Shown in pieces: positions 1 through 8,914 of a DNA stretch of 32,408 bases. A model generated the notes under the pieces. It was not told the origin of the DNA. It made no database searches and saw nothing but the letters and a program-made list of their open reading frames with translations. The DNA lies in NCBI GenBank assembly GCA_944383925.1, contig CALWRM010000042.1:1-32408 (forward strand). Direction: 5' to 3'. Made by a program: the position numbers and the translations under genes. The DNA is from an uncultured Clostridia bacterium. Its GTDB lineage: Bacteria; Bacillota; Clostridia; Christensenellales; UBA1750. Positions within the stretch are counted from its first letter, which is position 1; the number at the start of each line of letters is the position of its first letter.

Positions 1-1036
1 AGAAGGCGCAGGTCTTCCCGGTCACCTGGTTCTGAATTTCGTCCAGGGTGAAGCCGACGGCGATCTGCGCGGCCACCTTGGCGATGGGATAGCCGGTGGC
101 CTTGGAGGCCAGGGCGGAAGACCTGGAGACGCGGGGGTTCACCTCGATCACCGCGTATTCGAAGGATTCCGGATCCAGGGCAAACTGCACGTTGCACCCG
201 CCGTTGACCTTGAGGGTGGAGATGATCTTCAGCGCCGCGGAGCGCAGCATTTGATATTCCTTGTCCGCCAGGGTGAGTGCGGGAGCGACCACGATGGAGT
301 CGCCGGTGTGCACGCCGACCGGGTCGATGTTTTCCATCGAGCAGATGGCGATGACGTTGTTGTGGCTGTCGCGCATCACCTCAAACTCGATTTCCTTCCA
401 GCCGGCCACGCTCTTTTCCACCAGGATCTGGCGGATGGGCGAGGCGTCCAGGCCGGTGCGGGCGATCTCGTGCAGCTCTTCCTCGTTCTTGGCGATGCCG
501 CCGCCGCTCCCGCCCATGGTGAAGGCGGGGCGCACGATCACCGGGTAGCCGATCTGCTCGGCAAACACCAGGGCGCTATCCACGTCGTGCACCACGTCGG
601 AGGGGATGCAGGGCTGGCCAATGGACTCCATGGTCTGCTTGAAGAGCAGGCGGTCCTCGGCCTTGTCGATGGTCTCCAGGCTGGCGCCCAGCAGCTCCAC
701 GCCCATCTGCTTGAGGAAACCCTCCCGGGCCAGCTGCATGGATAGGGTCAGGCCGCTCTGGCCGCCCAGGGTGGAGAGTAGGCCGTCGGGCTTTTCTTTT
801 TGTATGATGCGCTTGAGCACGTCCACGCTCAGGGGCTCAATGTAGATGCTGTCGGCGATGGCGTTATCGGTCATGATGGTGGCGGGATTGGGATTGACCA
901 ACACCACCTCCAGGCCAGCCTGCTTGAGCGCCTTGCAGGCCTGGGTGCCCGCATAGTCGAACTCGGCGGCCTGGCCGATGACGATGGGACCCGAGCCGAT
1001 GATCAGAACACGCTTGAGATCCTTTCTAAGTGGCAT
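1..1036 (-). CDS. carB: Carbamoyl-phosphate synthase large subunit, N-terminal part (cut by window edge)
   Basis: This is the large, ammonia-using subunit of carbamoyl-phosphate synthase. It makes carbamoyl phosphate from bicarbonate, ammonia and two ATP for arginine and pyrimidine synthesis in the cytosol. About 345 N-terminal residues are visible; the gene continues beyond position 1. The start reads [17 protein letters not shown], the typical CarB N-terminus with its glycine-rich dinucleotide-like loop. It is followed by [10 protein letters not shown] and by the ATP-grasp segment with [11 protein letters not shown] and [18 protein letters not shown]. The start codon lies directly against the carA stop codon, with no gap, so the two subunits are translationally coupled. 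The family is usually about 1,060-1,080 residues, so roughly two thirds lies outside the window. No frameshift is seen in the visible part. Confidence 0.96.
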   Translation of the reverse strand, partial: MPLRKDLKRVLIIGSGPIVIGQAAEFDYAGTQACKALKQAGLEVVLVNPNPATIMTDNAIADSIYIEPLSVDVLKRIIQKEKPDGLLSTLGGQSGLTLSMQLAREGFLKQMGVELLGASLETIDKAEDRLLFKQTMESIGQPCIPSDVVHDVDSALVFAEQIGYPVIVRPAFTMGGSGGGIAKNEEELHEIARTGLDASPIRQILVEKSVAGWKEIEFEVMRDSHNNVIAICSMENIDPVGVHTGDSIVVAPALTLADKEYQMLRSAALKIISTLKVNGGCNVQFALDPESFEYAVIEVNPRVSRSSALASKATGYPIAKVAAQIAVGFTLDEIQNQVTGKTCAF

Positions 1037-2113
1037 TTAGTTTTTCCCTCCCTGGATGAGCTTAAGGAAATCGTCGAAGAGAAACGCCGTGTCCCTGGGA
1101 CCGCCGCTGGCCTCGGGATGGAACTGCACGGAGAAGGCGGGCCGATCCGTATAGATCACGCCCTCCAGGGTGTGGTCGTTGGCGTTGATGAACAGGGGCT
1201 TGGCGCAGGCCGGCAGGGAATCGATGTCCAGGGCGTAGCCATGGTTCTGGCTGGTGATGAACAGCCTGCCGTCCCTCTGGTCGATTACGGGCTGGTTCTC
1301 GCCCCTGTGGCCGAACTTCATCTTGGAGGAGCTTGCCCCCATCGCCAAGGCCATGAGCTGGTGGCCCAAACAGATGCCAAACATGGGCAGCTTCTTGTCC
1401 ATCAGGGTGCGGATGGTCTGGATGGGCTTGATGTTGAGGGCCGGATCCCCGGGGCCGTTGGAAAGCATGACAGCACGGGGGTTCATGGCGAGGATCTTCT
1501 CGGCGTCCATGTCCGCCGGCACCACCTTCACGGCCAGGCCCCGGCTCTCCAGGCAGCTGAGGATGCTTTCCTTATAGCCAAAGTCCATCATGACCACGGG
1601 GTTTTCCGGGGTCTCCTCCTTCAGACGCAGGCCCGTCACCTCCGGCACGGAGTTGAGGGCCGGCGTGTCGGCCAACTTTTGCAGCAAGGCGTCCATATCC
1701 TCCGGCAGCTTGGACAGGATGCAGGCCTGCATCACGCCGCTGGAACGCAGCAGCCGGGTGATGGCCCTGGTATCCACCCCGCAGATACCAACCACGCCGC
1801 TCTCCTTCAGGTACTGGTCCAGCGTTTTCTGGCATCTAAAATTAGAGGGCACATCGCAAGCCTCCCTTACGATGTAGCCGCTCAATTGGGGGTATTCGCT
1901 TTCAAAGTCCTCTTCCATGACGCCCACGTTGCCGATGAGGGGAAACGTCTGCACGACCAGCTGCCCATGGTAGCTGGGATCGGTCAGGGTCTCCACATAG
2001 CCGGTCATGGCGGTGGTGAACACGGCCTCGCCGTACACGTCCCCCACGGCGCCAAAACGCCTGCCCTCAAACACGCGTCCGTTTTGCAACACCAGATAGG
2101 CTTTCTCTCTCAT
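1037..2113 (-). CDS. carA: Carbamoyl-phosphate synthase small subunit (glutamine amidotransferase)
   Basis: CarA hydrolyses glutamine and channels ammonia to CarB. The product is 358 residues, normal for the family. The N-terminal CarA-specific domain is followed by a class I glutamine amidotransferase domain. The nucleophile is Cys248 in MFGICLGHQLMALA, with His332 and Glu334 in SVQFHPEASGGP. I chose the start at 2113 because an AAAGGGG ribosome site lies 6-7 nt upstream and because the protein then begins MREKAYLVLQNG, as other CarA proteins do. An ATG 48 nt further upstream lacks such a site. The gene sits 87 nt after argF and abuts carB. Placement inside the arginine operon suggests that this CarAB pair serves arginine synthesis and would follow arginine control. 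Whether a second, pyrimidine-linked pair exists elsewhere cannot be seen. Confidence 0.97.
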   Translation of the reverse strand: MREKAYLVLQNGRVFEGRRFGAVGDVYGEAVFTTAMTGYVETLTDPSYHGQLVVQTFPLIGNVGVMEEDFESEYPQLSGYIVREACDVPSNFRCQKTLDQYLKESGVVGICGVDTRAITRLLRSSGVMQACILSKLPEDMDALLQKLADTPALNSVPEVTGLRLKEETPENPVVMMDFGYKESILSCLESRGLAVKVVPADMDAEKILAMNPRAVMLSNGPGDPALNIKPIQTIRTLMDKKLPMFGICLGHQLMALAMGASSSKMKFGHRGENQPVIDQRDGRLFITSQNHGYALDIDSLPACAKPLFINANDHTLEGVIYTDRPAFSVQFHPEASGGPRDTAFLFDDFLKLIQGGKN

Positions 2114-2164
2114 GTTGTACCCCTTTACTTCGGATTGTCCAAGCGTTGTTTTTTTCCACAAACA

Positions 2165-2183
2165 GGGGGCGTATTCCGCCCCC
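2165..2183 (-). promoter_or_regulatory. GC-rich hairpin between argF and carA
   Basis: The arms GGGGGCG and CGCCCCC form a perfect 7-bp stem with a 5-nt loop, 17 nt after the argF stop codon. Read in the direction of transcription, the stem is followed only by TGTTTGTGG, which is not a good U-tract. It is therefore more likely a leaky attenuator or an RNA-processing or stability element than a full terminator. Confidence 0.4.
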
Positions 2184-2200
2184 TTGTCGTCGCAATTCCT

Positions 2201-3106
2201 TTAGCCCAGGCACAGCACCAGCACGGCCTTTTGGGCATGCAGCCTATTTTCCGCCTCGTCGAAGATTTCCTGCGCATGGGCCTCGAACACCTCGGCGGTG
2301 ATCTCCTCGCCCCGGTGCGCCGGCAGGCAATGCTGCACCATGCAGCCGGGATTTGTCTTTGCCATCAGCGCCTCGTTGACCTGATAGCCCTGGAAGGCCT
2401 TTTCGCGCACCTTCTGCTCGCTCTCCTGGCCCATGGAGGCCCAAACGTCGGTGTAGACCACGTCGGCGCCGCTGGCGGCCTCCAGGGGATCCTGCGTCAG
2501 GCAGAAGCGCTCGCCATAGGCCTTGGCAAAGTCCAGCACCTGCGCGTCCGGCTCATAGCCCTTGGGGCAGGCGCAGGACACGGACATGCCCATCTTCAGG
2601 CAGCCGGCAATCAGGGAATTGGCCATGTTGTTGCCGTCGCCGATGAAGGCCAGCTTCAGCCCTTCCAGCTTGCCCTTGTGCTCGGAAATGGTCATCAGGT
2701 CCGCCAGCACTTGGCAGGGATGGGCAAAATCGGTCAGGCCGTTGATGACGGGGATGGAACCCACCCGGGCCAGGGTCTCGACCTCCTCCTGGGCGAAGGT
2801 GCGGGTCATGATGCCGTCCAGATACCTGGACAACACCCGGGCCGTATCCTCCACGGGCTCGCCCCTGCCGATCTGCAGGTCGCGGTTGGACAGGAACAGC
2901 GCATGGCCGCCCAGCTGGTACATGCCCACCTCGAAGGACACCCGCGTCCTGGTGGAGGATTTCTGGAAGATCATGCCGAGCGTCTTTCCCTCCAAGAGCC
3001 GATGGGGAACGCCCTGCTTTTGCTTGGCCTTCAGCTCCTTGGCCAAGGATAATATAGAGACAATTTCCTCTTGGGTCAAGTCAAGCAGCTTTAAGAGATG
3101 TTTCAT
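2201..3106 (-). CDS. argF: Ornithine carbamoyltransferase
   Basis: This enzyme transfers the carbamoyl group from carbamoyl phosphate to ornithine, giving citrulline, the sixth step of arginine synthesis. The product is 301 residues, typical for the anabolic enzyme. The carbamoyl-phosphate loop is seen as KSSTRTRVSFE near residues 49-59. The ornithine-binding segment with the reactive cysteine is HCLPAHRGEEI near the C-terminus. Both are diagnostic of the aspartate/ornithine carbamoyltransferase superfamily and favour ornithine over aspartate. The start has an AAAGGAAAC ribosome site about 5 nt upstream. It lies 55 nt downstream of argD and 87 nt upstream of carA, whose product supplies its carbamoyl phosphate. 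The catabolic role (arcB) is less likely because no arcA or arcC is present and the whole biosynthetic set surrounds it. Confidence 0.97.
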   Translation of the reverse strand: MKHLLKLLDLTQEEIVSILSLAKELKAKQKQGVPHRLLEGKTLGMIFQKSSTRTRVSFEVGMYQLGGHALFLSNRDLQIGRGEPVEDTARVLSRYLDGIMTRTFAQEEVETLARVGSIPVINGLTDFAHPCQVLADLMTISEHKGKLEGLKLAFIGDGNNMANSLIAGCLKMGMSVSCACPKGYEPDAQVLDFAKAYGERFCLTQDPLEAASGADVVYTDVWASMGQESEQKVREKAFQGYQVNEALMAKTNPGCMVQHCLPAHRGEEITAEVFEAHAQEIFDEAENRLHAQKAVLVLCLG

Positions 3107-3161
3107 TTTTTGTTTCCTTTCCGCTTTTTTCGTCCGCCTTTGTCCCGGTCCGCGCGCGAGC

Positions 3162-4337
3162 TTACAGCTGGGCGAGGGCCCGTTGCAGGCGCTCCAAGCC
3201 CTGGTCGATCTCTTCCTTGGTGATGGTCAGCGGCGGCAACAGGCGCAGCTTGGCCTTGGCGGTCAGCGTCAGCACGCCCTGCTCGATGCCCTTTTCCACC
3301 ACCTCGCGGCTGGTGACGCCGTCCAACTCGATGCCAAGCATCAAGCCCATGCCCGCAACGCCCTTGACGTGGGGCATGGTCAGCAGCTTCTGGCGGAAAT
3401 AGTCGCCCTTTTCCCGAACCTGGGCCAGGAAGGCCTCGTCCATGGTTTCCAGCACGTACTTGGCCCCCGCGCACACGGCGGGGTTGCCGCCGAAGGTGGT
3501 GGCATGGTCGCCGGGCTGCAACACGTCGGCCGTGCGCTCGCCAAAGAGCACCGCGCCCAGGGGCAGGCCGCCGCCGATGCCCTTGGCCATGGTGACCAGG
3601 TCCGGCTGGATGCCAAACTGCTGGAAGCACAGGAAGCTGCCGGTCCTGCCGGCGCCGGTCTGCACCTCGTCCACGATGAGCAGGATGTCCTTCTCCCGGC
3701 AGAGGCGCGCAAGGCCTTGGACGTAGTCGCGCTCCAGGGGCAGCACGCCGCCCTCGCCCTGCACCAGCTCCACCAGCACCGCGCAGACGTCCTGGGTCAG
3801 CTGGGCGGCCGTGGCCTCCAGATCGTTGGCCACCGCAAAGCGGAAGCCCTCGGTGAAGGGGAAGAAGTCCTTGTGGAACACATCCTGGCCGGTGGCGGAC
3901 AGGGTGGTCACGGTGCGGCCATGGAAGGAGTTTTGCAGGGATACGATGGTGGAGCGGCCGGGGCCGTACTTTTGCAGGCTGTACTTTCTGGCCGTCTTGA
4001 TGGCGCCCTCGTTGGCCTCCGCGCCGGAGTTGGCGAAGAACACCTTGCGCATGCCGGACTTTTGCTCGATGAGCTCCGCCGCCTGGATGCAGGGCAGGGT
4101 GTAATAGAGGTTGGAGATGTGTTGCAGGGTGGTCAGCTGCTCGTAGACGGCCTTGGCCCAGCCCTCGTTGGCAAAGCCCAGGGAATTGACCCCGATGCCG
4201 GAGGAAAAGTCGATGTAGTCCTTGCCGTCAAAGTCCACGCAGCGCGCGTTCTTGCCCCGCTGGATGGCCACGGGGAAGCGCGCGTAGGTGTGCATGACGG
4301 CCGCCTGGTCCCTTTGCTGAATGTCGCTGAAGTTCAT
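3162..4337 (-). CDS. argD: Acetylornithine aminotransferase
   Basis: This is a PLP-dependent class III aminotransferase that converts N-acetylglutamate semialdehyde to N-acetylornithine with glutamate as amino donor. The product is 391 residues, the usual size. Seen in order: the cofactor phosphate-binding motif FANSGAEANEGAIKTARK (about 101-118), the LIVDEVQTGAGRTG segment (220-233) whose Asp contacts the pyridine nitrogen, and the Schiff-base lysine Lys252 in TMAKGIGGGLPLGA. The start at 4337 gives the family-like N-terminus MNFSDIQQRD and lies 2 nt after the argB stop, so the two genes are probably translationally coupled. Longer in-frame starts upstream would run inside argB. The same enzyme family also serves lysine synthesis (DapC activity) in some bacteria, which the sequence cannot decide. 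Confidence 0.96.
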   Translation of the reverse strand: MNFSDIQQRDQAAVMHTYARFPVAIQRGKNARCVDFDGKDYIDFSSGIGVNSLGFANEGWAKAVYEQLTTLQHISNLYYTLPCIQAAELIEQKSGMRKVFFANSGAEANEGAIKTARKYSLQKYGPGRSTIVSLQNSFHGRTVTTLSATGQDVFHKDFFPFTEGFRFAVANDLEATAAQLTQDVCAVLVELVQGEGGVLPLERDYVQGLARLCREKDILLIVDEVQTGAGRTGSFLCFQQFGIQPDLVTMAKGIGGGLPLGAVLFGERTADVLQPGDHATTFGGNPAVCAGAKYVLETMDEAFLAQVREKGDYFRQKLLTMPHVKGVAGMGLMLGIELDGVTSREVVEKGIEQGVLTLTAKAKLRLLPPLTITKEEIDQGLERLQRALAQL

Positions 4338-4339
4338 GT

Positions 4340-5227
4340 CTAAGCCTCCTCCTGCGGATCCGCGTGGAACATGGTGCCGATGCCCTCGTCGGAGAACATC
4401 TCGATGAGGATGGAATGGGGGATGCGGCCGTCGATCATCACGGCCTTGCGCACGCCGCCGCGCACCGCGTCGGCGCAGCACTCGACCTTGGGGATCATGC
4501 CGCCGGTGATGGTGCCGTTCTCGATGAGGGCGGGCAGCTCGCCGATGGACACGGAGGAGATGAGGGAGTTTTCGTCCTTGGTGTCGCGCATCAGGCCGCG
4601 GATGTCCGTCATGAGGATGATGTTTTCCGCATGCAGGGCCGTGGCGATGCAGGCCGCGGCGGTGTCGGCGTTGATGTTGTAGACCTGGCCCTGCTCGTCC
4701 ACGCCGACGGTGGCCACCACGGGGATGTAGCCCTCGGCCATGGCGTTGAGGATGGGCGAGGTGTCCACCTCCGTGATGCGGCCGACGAAGCCAAGGTCCA
4801 CGCTGCCGGTCAGCTTTTCCGCCTTGATCATGGACCCGTCCAGCCCGCAAAGGCCCAAGGCCCTGCCGCCGCAGCCGGCGATGAGCTTGACCAGGTCCTT
4901 ATTGGTCTTGCCGCAGAGCACCATCTGCACCACCTTGGCCGTTTCCTCGTCGGTATAGCGCAGGCCGTTGACGAAGCGGGACTCGATGCCAAGGGCCTTG
5001 AGGGTGGCGGTGATTTCCGGACCGCCGCCGTGGACCAGCACCACCTTGATGCCCACCAGGTTGAGCAGCACGATGTCGCTCATCACGGCGGCCTTGAGCT
5101 CCTCGTTGGTCATGGCGTTGCCGCCGTATTTGACCACGACCACCTTGCCGGTGTACTTCTGAATGTAGGGAAGGGCAGCGGTCAAGACGCTGGCCTTCAT
5201 GGAATTGGTCAAGCTTTGCGTGGACAT
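4340..5227 (-). CDS. argB: Acetylglutamate kinase
   Basis: This kinase phosphorylates N-acetylglutamate, the second and usually controlling step of the pathway. The product is 295 residues. Amino-acid kinase family motifs are seen: KVVVVKYGGNAM (28-39), VLVHGGGPEI (64-72) and the ATP-site segment YNINADTAAACIA. The start at 5227 has GGAGGAG 9 nt upstream. Two features match the arginine-inhibited class known from Thermotoga and Pseudomonas: an extra N-terminal helix before the first strand (MSTQSLTNSMKASVLTAALP) and a C-terminal MFSDEGIGTMF segment. I therefore infer feedback inhibition by arginine; this is not proved by sequence. The gene is 46 nt after argJ and 2 nt before argD. Confidence 0.96.
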   Translation of the reverse strand: MSTQSLTNSMKASVLTAALPYIQKYTGKVVVVKYGGNAMTNEELKAAVMSDIVLLNLVGIKVVLVHGGGPEITATLKALGIESRFVNGLRYTDEETAKVVQMVLCGKTNKDLVKLIAGCGGRALGLCGLDGSMIKAEKLTGSVDLGFVGRITEVDTSPILNAMAEGYIPVVATVGVDEQGQVYNINADTAAACIATALHAENIILMTDIRGLMRDTKDENSLISSVSIGELPALIENGTITGGMIPKVECCADAVRGGVRKAVMIDGRIPHSILIEMFSDEGIGTMFHADPQEEA

Positions 5228-5273
5228 AGGGCTATGCTCCTCCGATCTCAAGTCCGTTTCTGGGCCGGCAGGC

Positions 5274-6494
5274 TCAGGTTCTGTAGTCGCCGTTGATGCG
5301 CACATAGTCGTAGGTCAAGTCGCAACCCCAGGCCGTGGCCTTTCCGTCGCCCTGCTTCATGTCGATGCGGATTTGGATTTCCTTTTCCAGCAGGACCTCC
5401 TTGGCCTTTTCCTCGGAAAACTCCACGCCGAAGCCGTCCTTGCACACCTGCACGCTGCCCTTGACAGAGGAAAGGGTCACGTCGATGGTGGAGACGCTGA
5501 ACTGGGCGTCCGCATAGCCGATGGCGCAGAGAATGCGGCCCCAGTTGGCGTCCGAGGCGAACATGGCCGTCTTGAACAGGCTGGAGCAGATCACGGACTT
5601 GGCCACGGTCTTGGCGCAGGCCGCGTCCGGCGCACCGGTGACCAGGCATTCCAGCAGGCGGGTGGCGCCCTCGCCGTCGCCGGCCAGGAGCTTTGCGATG
5701 GTCACGCAAACCTGTTTGAGGGCCGCGATGAACTTTTCCAGCGCGGGCCCCTCGCCCTGGATCCTGGGGTTGCCCGCCAAACCCGAGGCCAAAATGGCCA
5801 CCATATCGTTGGTGGAGGTATCCCCGTCCACGGAGATCATGTTGTAGCTCTGCTGCACGACCTCCTTCAGGGCCAGGGCCAGCGGTTCCCTGTCGATGGC
5901 CACGTCGGTGGTGATGAAGGAGAGCATGGTGGCCATGTTGGGATGGATCATGCCGGACCCCTTGGCGATGGCGCCGATGCGCACGGCCTTGCCGTCCGGC
6001 TCGAGCGCCACGGCCACCTCCTTGTGGATGGTGTCGGTGGTCATGATGGCCTGGGCTGCGGCCAAGCCGCCCTCCTTGGACAGCTGGGGCGCCAGGGTGC
6101 GGATGCCCTGCTCGATGGGGGTTAGATCCAGGGGCTGGCCGATGACGCCGGTGGAGGCCACGATGATGTCCTTGGGCGTAAGGCCCAGGGCTTCCGCCGC
6201 CAGGGCCGCCATGGCCTTGGCCTTCTGCACGCCGTCGGCGTTGCAGGTATTGGCGTTGCCGGAGTTGCAGACCACGGCCTGGGCCGTGCCGTCCTTGAGG
6301 TGCTCCCTCGTCACGGCGATGGGCGCGCCGAACACCTTGTTCTGGGTGTACATGGCCGCGGCCGTGCAGGGCGTTTCGCAGGCGATCATGGCCAGGTCCT
6401 TCTTATCCTTGTTCTTGCGGACGCCGCAGTGCAGTCCGCCGGCCACAAAGCCCTTGGGCGCGCAAACGCCGCCTTCTATTTGCGTAAAAAGCAT
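5274..6494 (-). CDS. argJ: Bifunctional ornithine acetyltransferase / N-acetylglutamate synthase
   Basis: ArgJ moves the acetyl group from N-acetylornithine to glutamate, releasing ornithine and remaking N-acetylglutamate, so the pathway runs as a cycle. Many ArgJ enzymes also use acetyl-CoA to prime the cycle. The product is 406 residues, normal for the family. The self-cleavage site is KGSGMIHPNMATML; Thr189 becomes the N-terminal nucleophile of the beta chain. The oxyanion-hole motif is ASTGVIGQPL (113-122). The C-terminus is YVRINGDYRT, typical of ArgJ. The start at 6494 has AGGGGGAG just upstream. The lack of argA and argE in the operon fits the cyclic route. Whether the enzyme is mono- or bifunctional cannot be read from the sequence with certainty. 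Confidence 0.97.
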   Translation of the reverse strand: MLFTQIEGGVCAPKGFVAGGLHCGVRKNKDKKDLAMIACETPCTAAAMYTQNKVFGAPIAVTREHLKDGTAQAVVCNSGNANTCNADGVQKAKAMAALAAEALGLTPKDIIVASTGVIGQPLDLTPIEQGIRTLAPQLSKEGGLAAAQAIMTTDTIHKEVAVALEPDGKAVRIGAIAKGSGMIHPNMATMLSFITTDVAIDREPLALALKEVVQQSYNMISVDGDTSTNDMVAILASGLAGNPRIQGEGPALEKFIAALKQVCVTIAKLLAGDGEGATRLLECLVTGAPDAACAKTVAKSVICSSLFKTAMFASDANWGRILCAIGYADAQFSVSTIDVTLSSVKGSVQVCKDGFGVEFSEEKAKEVLLEKEIQIRIDMKQGDGKATAWGCDLTYDYVRINGDYRT

Positions 6495-6512
6495 GGTCCT
6501 TCTCCCCCTTCG

Positions 6513-7460
6513 CTATTGCAGGTAGTGGTCCTCGGGCAGGCCGAGGGCGATGTTCATGTTCTGGACCGCCGCGCCGGAGGCGCCCTTGCCCAGGTTGTCG
6601 AACACGCAGACCACGGTCATCAGCTCGTCGTTGCCCAGCACGTAGATGCCCATGCGGTTGGTGCCGGTGAGCAGGTTGGCGGGCAGGAAGCCGTCCTGCG
6701 GCGCGGGCTCCACGCGCAGGAAGGCGGCGCCCTGGTAATGGGCCGTATAGATCTCCTCCAGCTGTTTCCTGCTGGGATGGCCCTTGAGATGGGAGGCCAC
6801 CAGGGGCAGGCTCACCGCCATGCCCGCGTAAAAGTCGCAGACGATGGGGTTGAACACCGGCGGCGTTGCCAGCCCCAGCTGGGCCTGGATCTCCGGCAGA
6901 TGCTTGTGGTTGAGGCCCAGGCCGTACTGCCTGGGGCTGTCCAGGGCCGCATCCCGATCCGCGGCCTCGTACTGGGCGATCATCTTCTTGCCGCCGCCGC
7001 TGTAGCCCGTGATGGAATGGGCGCTGAGGGGATAGTCCTTGGGCAGCACGCCCGCCTGCACCAGGGGATAGGCGGCCGCGATAACGCCGGAGGCGTGGCA
7101 GCCGGGGTTTGCGATGCGCTTGGAGGCGGCGATGGCCTGCCGATGGGCCGGGGACAGCTCCGCAAAGCCGTAGGCCCAGCCGGGGCTGGTTCGGTGGGCG
7201 GTGGAGGCGTCGATGAGGATGGTGTCCTGGTTTTCCATCAGCTCCGCCGCCTCGACGGCGGCCTTGTCCGGCAGGCAGAGGAAGGCGACGTCCGCGGCGT
7301 TGAGCAGACGGCGGCGTTCCGCAAGGTCCTTGCGCTTGTCCGGATCGATGTCCAGCAGCTCCACGTCCGGCCTTTGCTTCAGCCTGTCCTCGATCTGCAG
7401 GCCCGTGGTGCCCTCCCTTCCGTCGATGAACACCCGAAACCTCTTCTTGTCCGCGCTCAT
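6513..7460 (-). CDS. argC: N-acetyl-gamma-glutamyl-phosphate reductase, short (uncommon) form
   Basis: ArgC reduces N-acetylglutamyl phosphate to the semialdehyde with NADPH, the third step of the pathway. The product is 315 residues, shorter than the common form of about 340-350. Its N-terminus RVFIDGREGTTGLQIEDRL and the following LLNAADVAFLCLPD match the second ArgC subgroup as I know it. The catalytic cysteine is in ANPGCHASGVIAAAYPL, near residue 139. The GYSGGGKKM loop follows. The gene starts four bases inside the end of argH (ATGA-type overlap), so it is translationally coupled to argH, and it is 18 nt upstream of argJ. All expected catalytic elements are present; nothing suggests damage. 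Assignment to the short subgroup is by recall of the motif pattern. Confidence 0.95.
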   Translation of the reverse strand: MSADKKRFRVFIDGREGTTGLQIEDRLKQRPDVELLDIDPDKRKDLAERRRLLNAADVAFLCLPDKAAVEAAELMENQDTILIDASTAHRTSPGWAYGFAELSPAHRQAIAASKRIANPGCHASGVIAAAYPLVQAGVLPKDYPLSAHSITGYSGGGKKMIAQYEAADRDAALDSPRQYGLGLNHKHLPEIQAQLGLATPPVFNPIVCDFYAGMAVSLPLVASHLKGHPSRKQLEEIYTAHYQGAAFLRVEPAPQDGFLPANLLTGTNRMGIYVLGNDELMTVVCVFDNLGKGASGAAVQNMNIALGLPEDHYLQ

Positions 7461-8827
7461 ACAAGCTTCCTCCTCGCGTTTTCGATCTGCTTGGCCACCG
7501 CCTCGGCGGCCGGGCCGCCATACACCTTGCGCAGCGACACGCAGCTGAGCAGGTCGATGGCCTGGTACACGCCATCGTCAAAGAGGGGGCTCAGGGCTTG
7601 GTACTCCGACAGGGGCAGGGTCTCCAGGGTGAGGCCCTTTTCGATGCACAGGGCCACCAGCTGGCCGGTGATCTTGTAGGCGTCGCGGAAGGGCAGGCCC
7701 TTCTTCACCAGGTAGTCGGCGCAGTCCGTGGCGTTGATGAAGCCGCCGGCCGCGGCCGCTCGCATGTTTTCGGGATAGAAGGTGGCGCTGTTCCACATGG
7801 GCGGCAGCACGGACAGGCAAAGCTTGACCGTGTCCACGATGTCGAAGATGGCCTCCTTGTCCTCCTGCATATCCTTGTTGTAGGCCAGGGGCAGGGCCTT
7901 CATCATGGTCAACAGGGTCATGTGGTGGCCGTAGACCCTGGCGGTCTTGCCGCGGATGAGCTCGGCGATGTCCGGGTTCTTCTTCTGGGGCATGATGGAC
8001 GAGCCCGTGGAGAAGCGGTCGGACAGGGCCATGAAGCGAAACTCCGAGGAGAACCAGAGGATGATCTCCTCGGCCATGCGGCTTAGGTGCATCATGAGGA
8101 TGGACAGGTCCGCGGACAGCTCCAGCACGAAATCCCGGTCGGACACGCCGTCCAGGGAGTTTTCCGTTACGCCCGCAAGCCCGAGCTTTTCCGCCACCAG
8201 CTGGCGATCCAGCGGGTAGGTGGTGCCGGCCAGGGCACCGGAGCCCAGGGGCGAGAGCCTGGTGCGCTCCCGGGTCTGCTGCAGGCGTTCCCGGTCGCGC
8301 AGCAGCATCTGCACATAGGCCATTAGCTGGTGGCCCAGGGTGATGGGCTGGGCCCTTTGCAGGTGGGTGTAGCCGGGCATCACGGTCGTAAGGTGTTCCT
8401 GGGCCAGGTCGCACAGGCAGGCGCAGAGCGCCTCCACCAGCTCGATCAGCTCCTCCTCCTGGTTGGCCAGGTACAGCCGCACGTCCAGGGCCACCTGGTC
8501 GTTGCGGCTTCTGCCGGTGTGCAGCTTCTTGCCAAGGTCGCCAAGGCGGCTGGTCAGAACCTGCTCCACAAACATGTGGATGTCCTCCCCCTGGGGGTCG
8601 ATGGCCAGCCTGCCCTCCTTCCGGTCCTGGAGAATCTGCTCCAGGCCCTCCACAATCTTGCGGCTTTCCTCCTCCTCCAGCACGCCCACGACGCCCAGCA
8701 TGGTCGCGTGGGCCATGGAGCCCTGGATATCCTCCTCAAACATGCGGCTGTCAAAGCCGATGGACTGGTTCAAGCGGTTGAGGCCCTCGTCCACGTCGCC
8801 GCTGAGGCGGCCCGCCCACATCTTCAT
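7457..8827 (-). CDS. argH: Argininosuccinate lyase
   Basis: ArgH splits argininosuccinate into arginine and fumarate, the last step. The product is 456 residues, typical for the fumarase/aspartase superfamily member. The start MKMWAGRLSGDVDEGLNRLN is characteristic. HTGRSRNDQVALD (103-115) and GYTHLQRAQP (152-161, with His155) are substrate-binding regions. The flexible signature loop GSSIMPQKKNPD carries the catalytic Ser277. AAGGGGAAAAG precedes the ATG. The gene is 87 nt downstream of argG and overlaps argC by 4 nt. Standing next to argG, it completes citrulline to arginine conversion; the fumarate can return to central metabolism. No missing residue was noticed. Confidence 0.97.
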   Translation of the reverse strand: MKMWAGRLSGDVDEGLNRLNQSIGFDSRMFEEDIQGSMAHATMLGVVGVLEEEESRKIVEGLEQILQDRKEGRLAIDPQGEDIHMFVEQVLTSRLGDLGKKLHTGRSRNDQVALDVRLYLANQEEELIELVEALCACLCDLAQEHLTTVMPGYTHLQRAQPITLGHQLMAYVQMLLRDRERLQQTRERTRLSPLGSGALAGTTYPLDRQLVAEKLGLAGVTENSLDGVSDRDFVLELSADLSILMMHLSRMAEEIILWFSSEFRFMALSDRFSTGSSIMPQKKNPDIAELIRGKTARVYGHHMTLLTMMKALPLAYNKDMQEDKEAIFDIVDTVKLCLSVLPPMWNSATFYPENMRAAAAGGFINATDCADYLVKKGLPFRDAYKITGQLVALCIEKGLTLETLPLSEYQALSPLFDDGVYQAIDLLSCVSLRKVYGGPAAEAVAKQIENARRKLV

Positions 8828-8914
8828 CGTTTCTTTTCCCCTTTTTTAGAAAGTGAGCGCCCCCGTGCGCATTTCGCGCGAAGGCGCCCTTTGCAACCGG
8901 CGTGTCTGCGCGGT

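Noticed and set aside
800-3052. Long plus-strand frame across carA and argF
   Set aside because: It is a GC-driven shadow antisense to carA and argF, with no recognisable domain.
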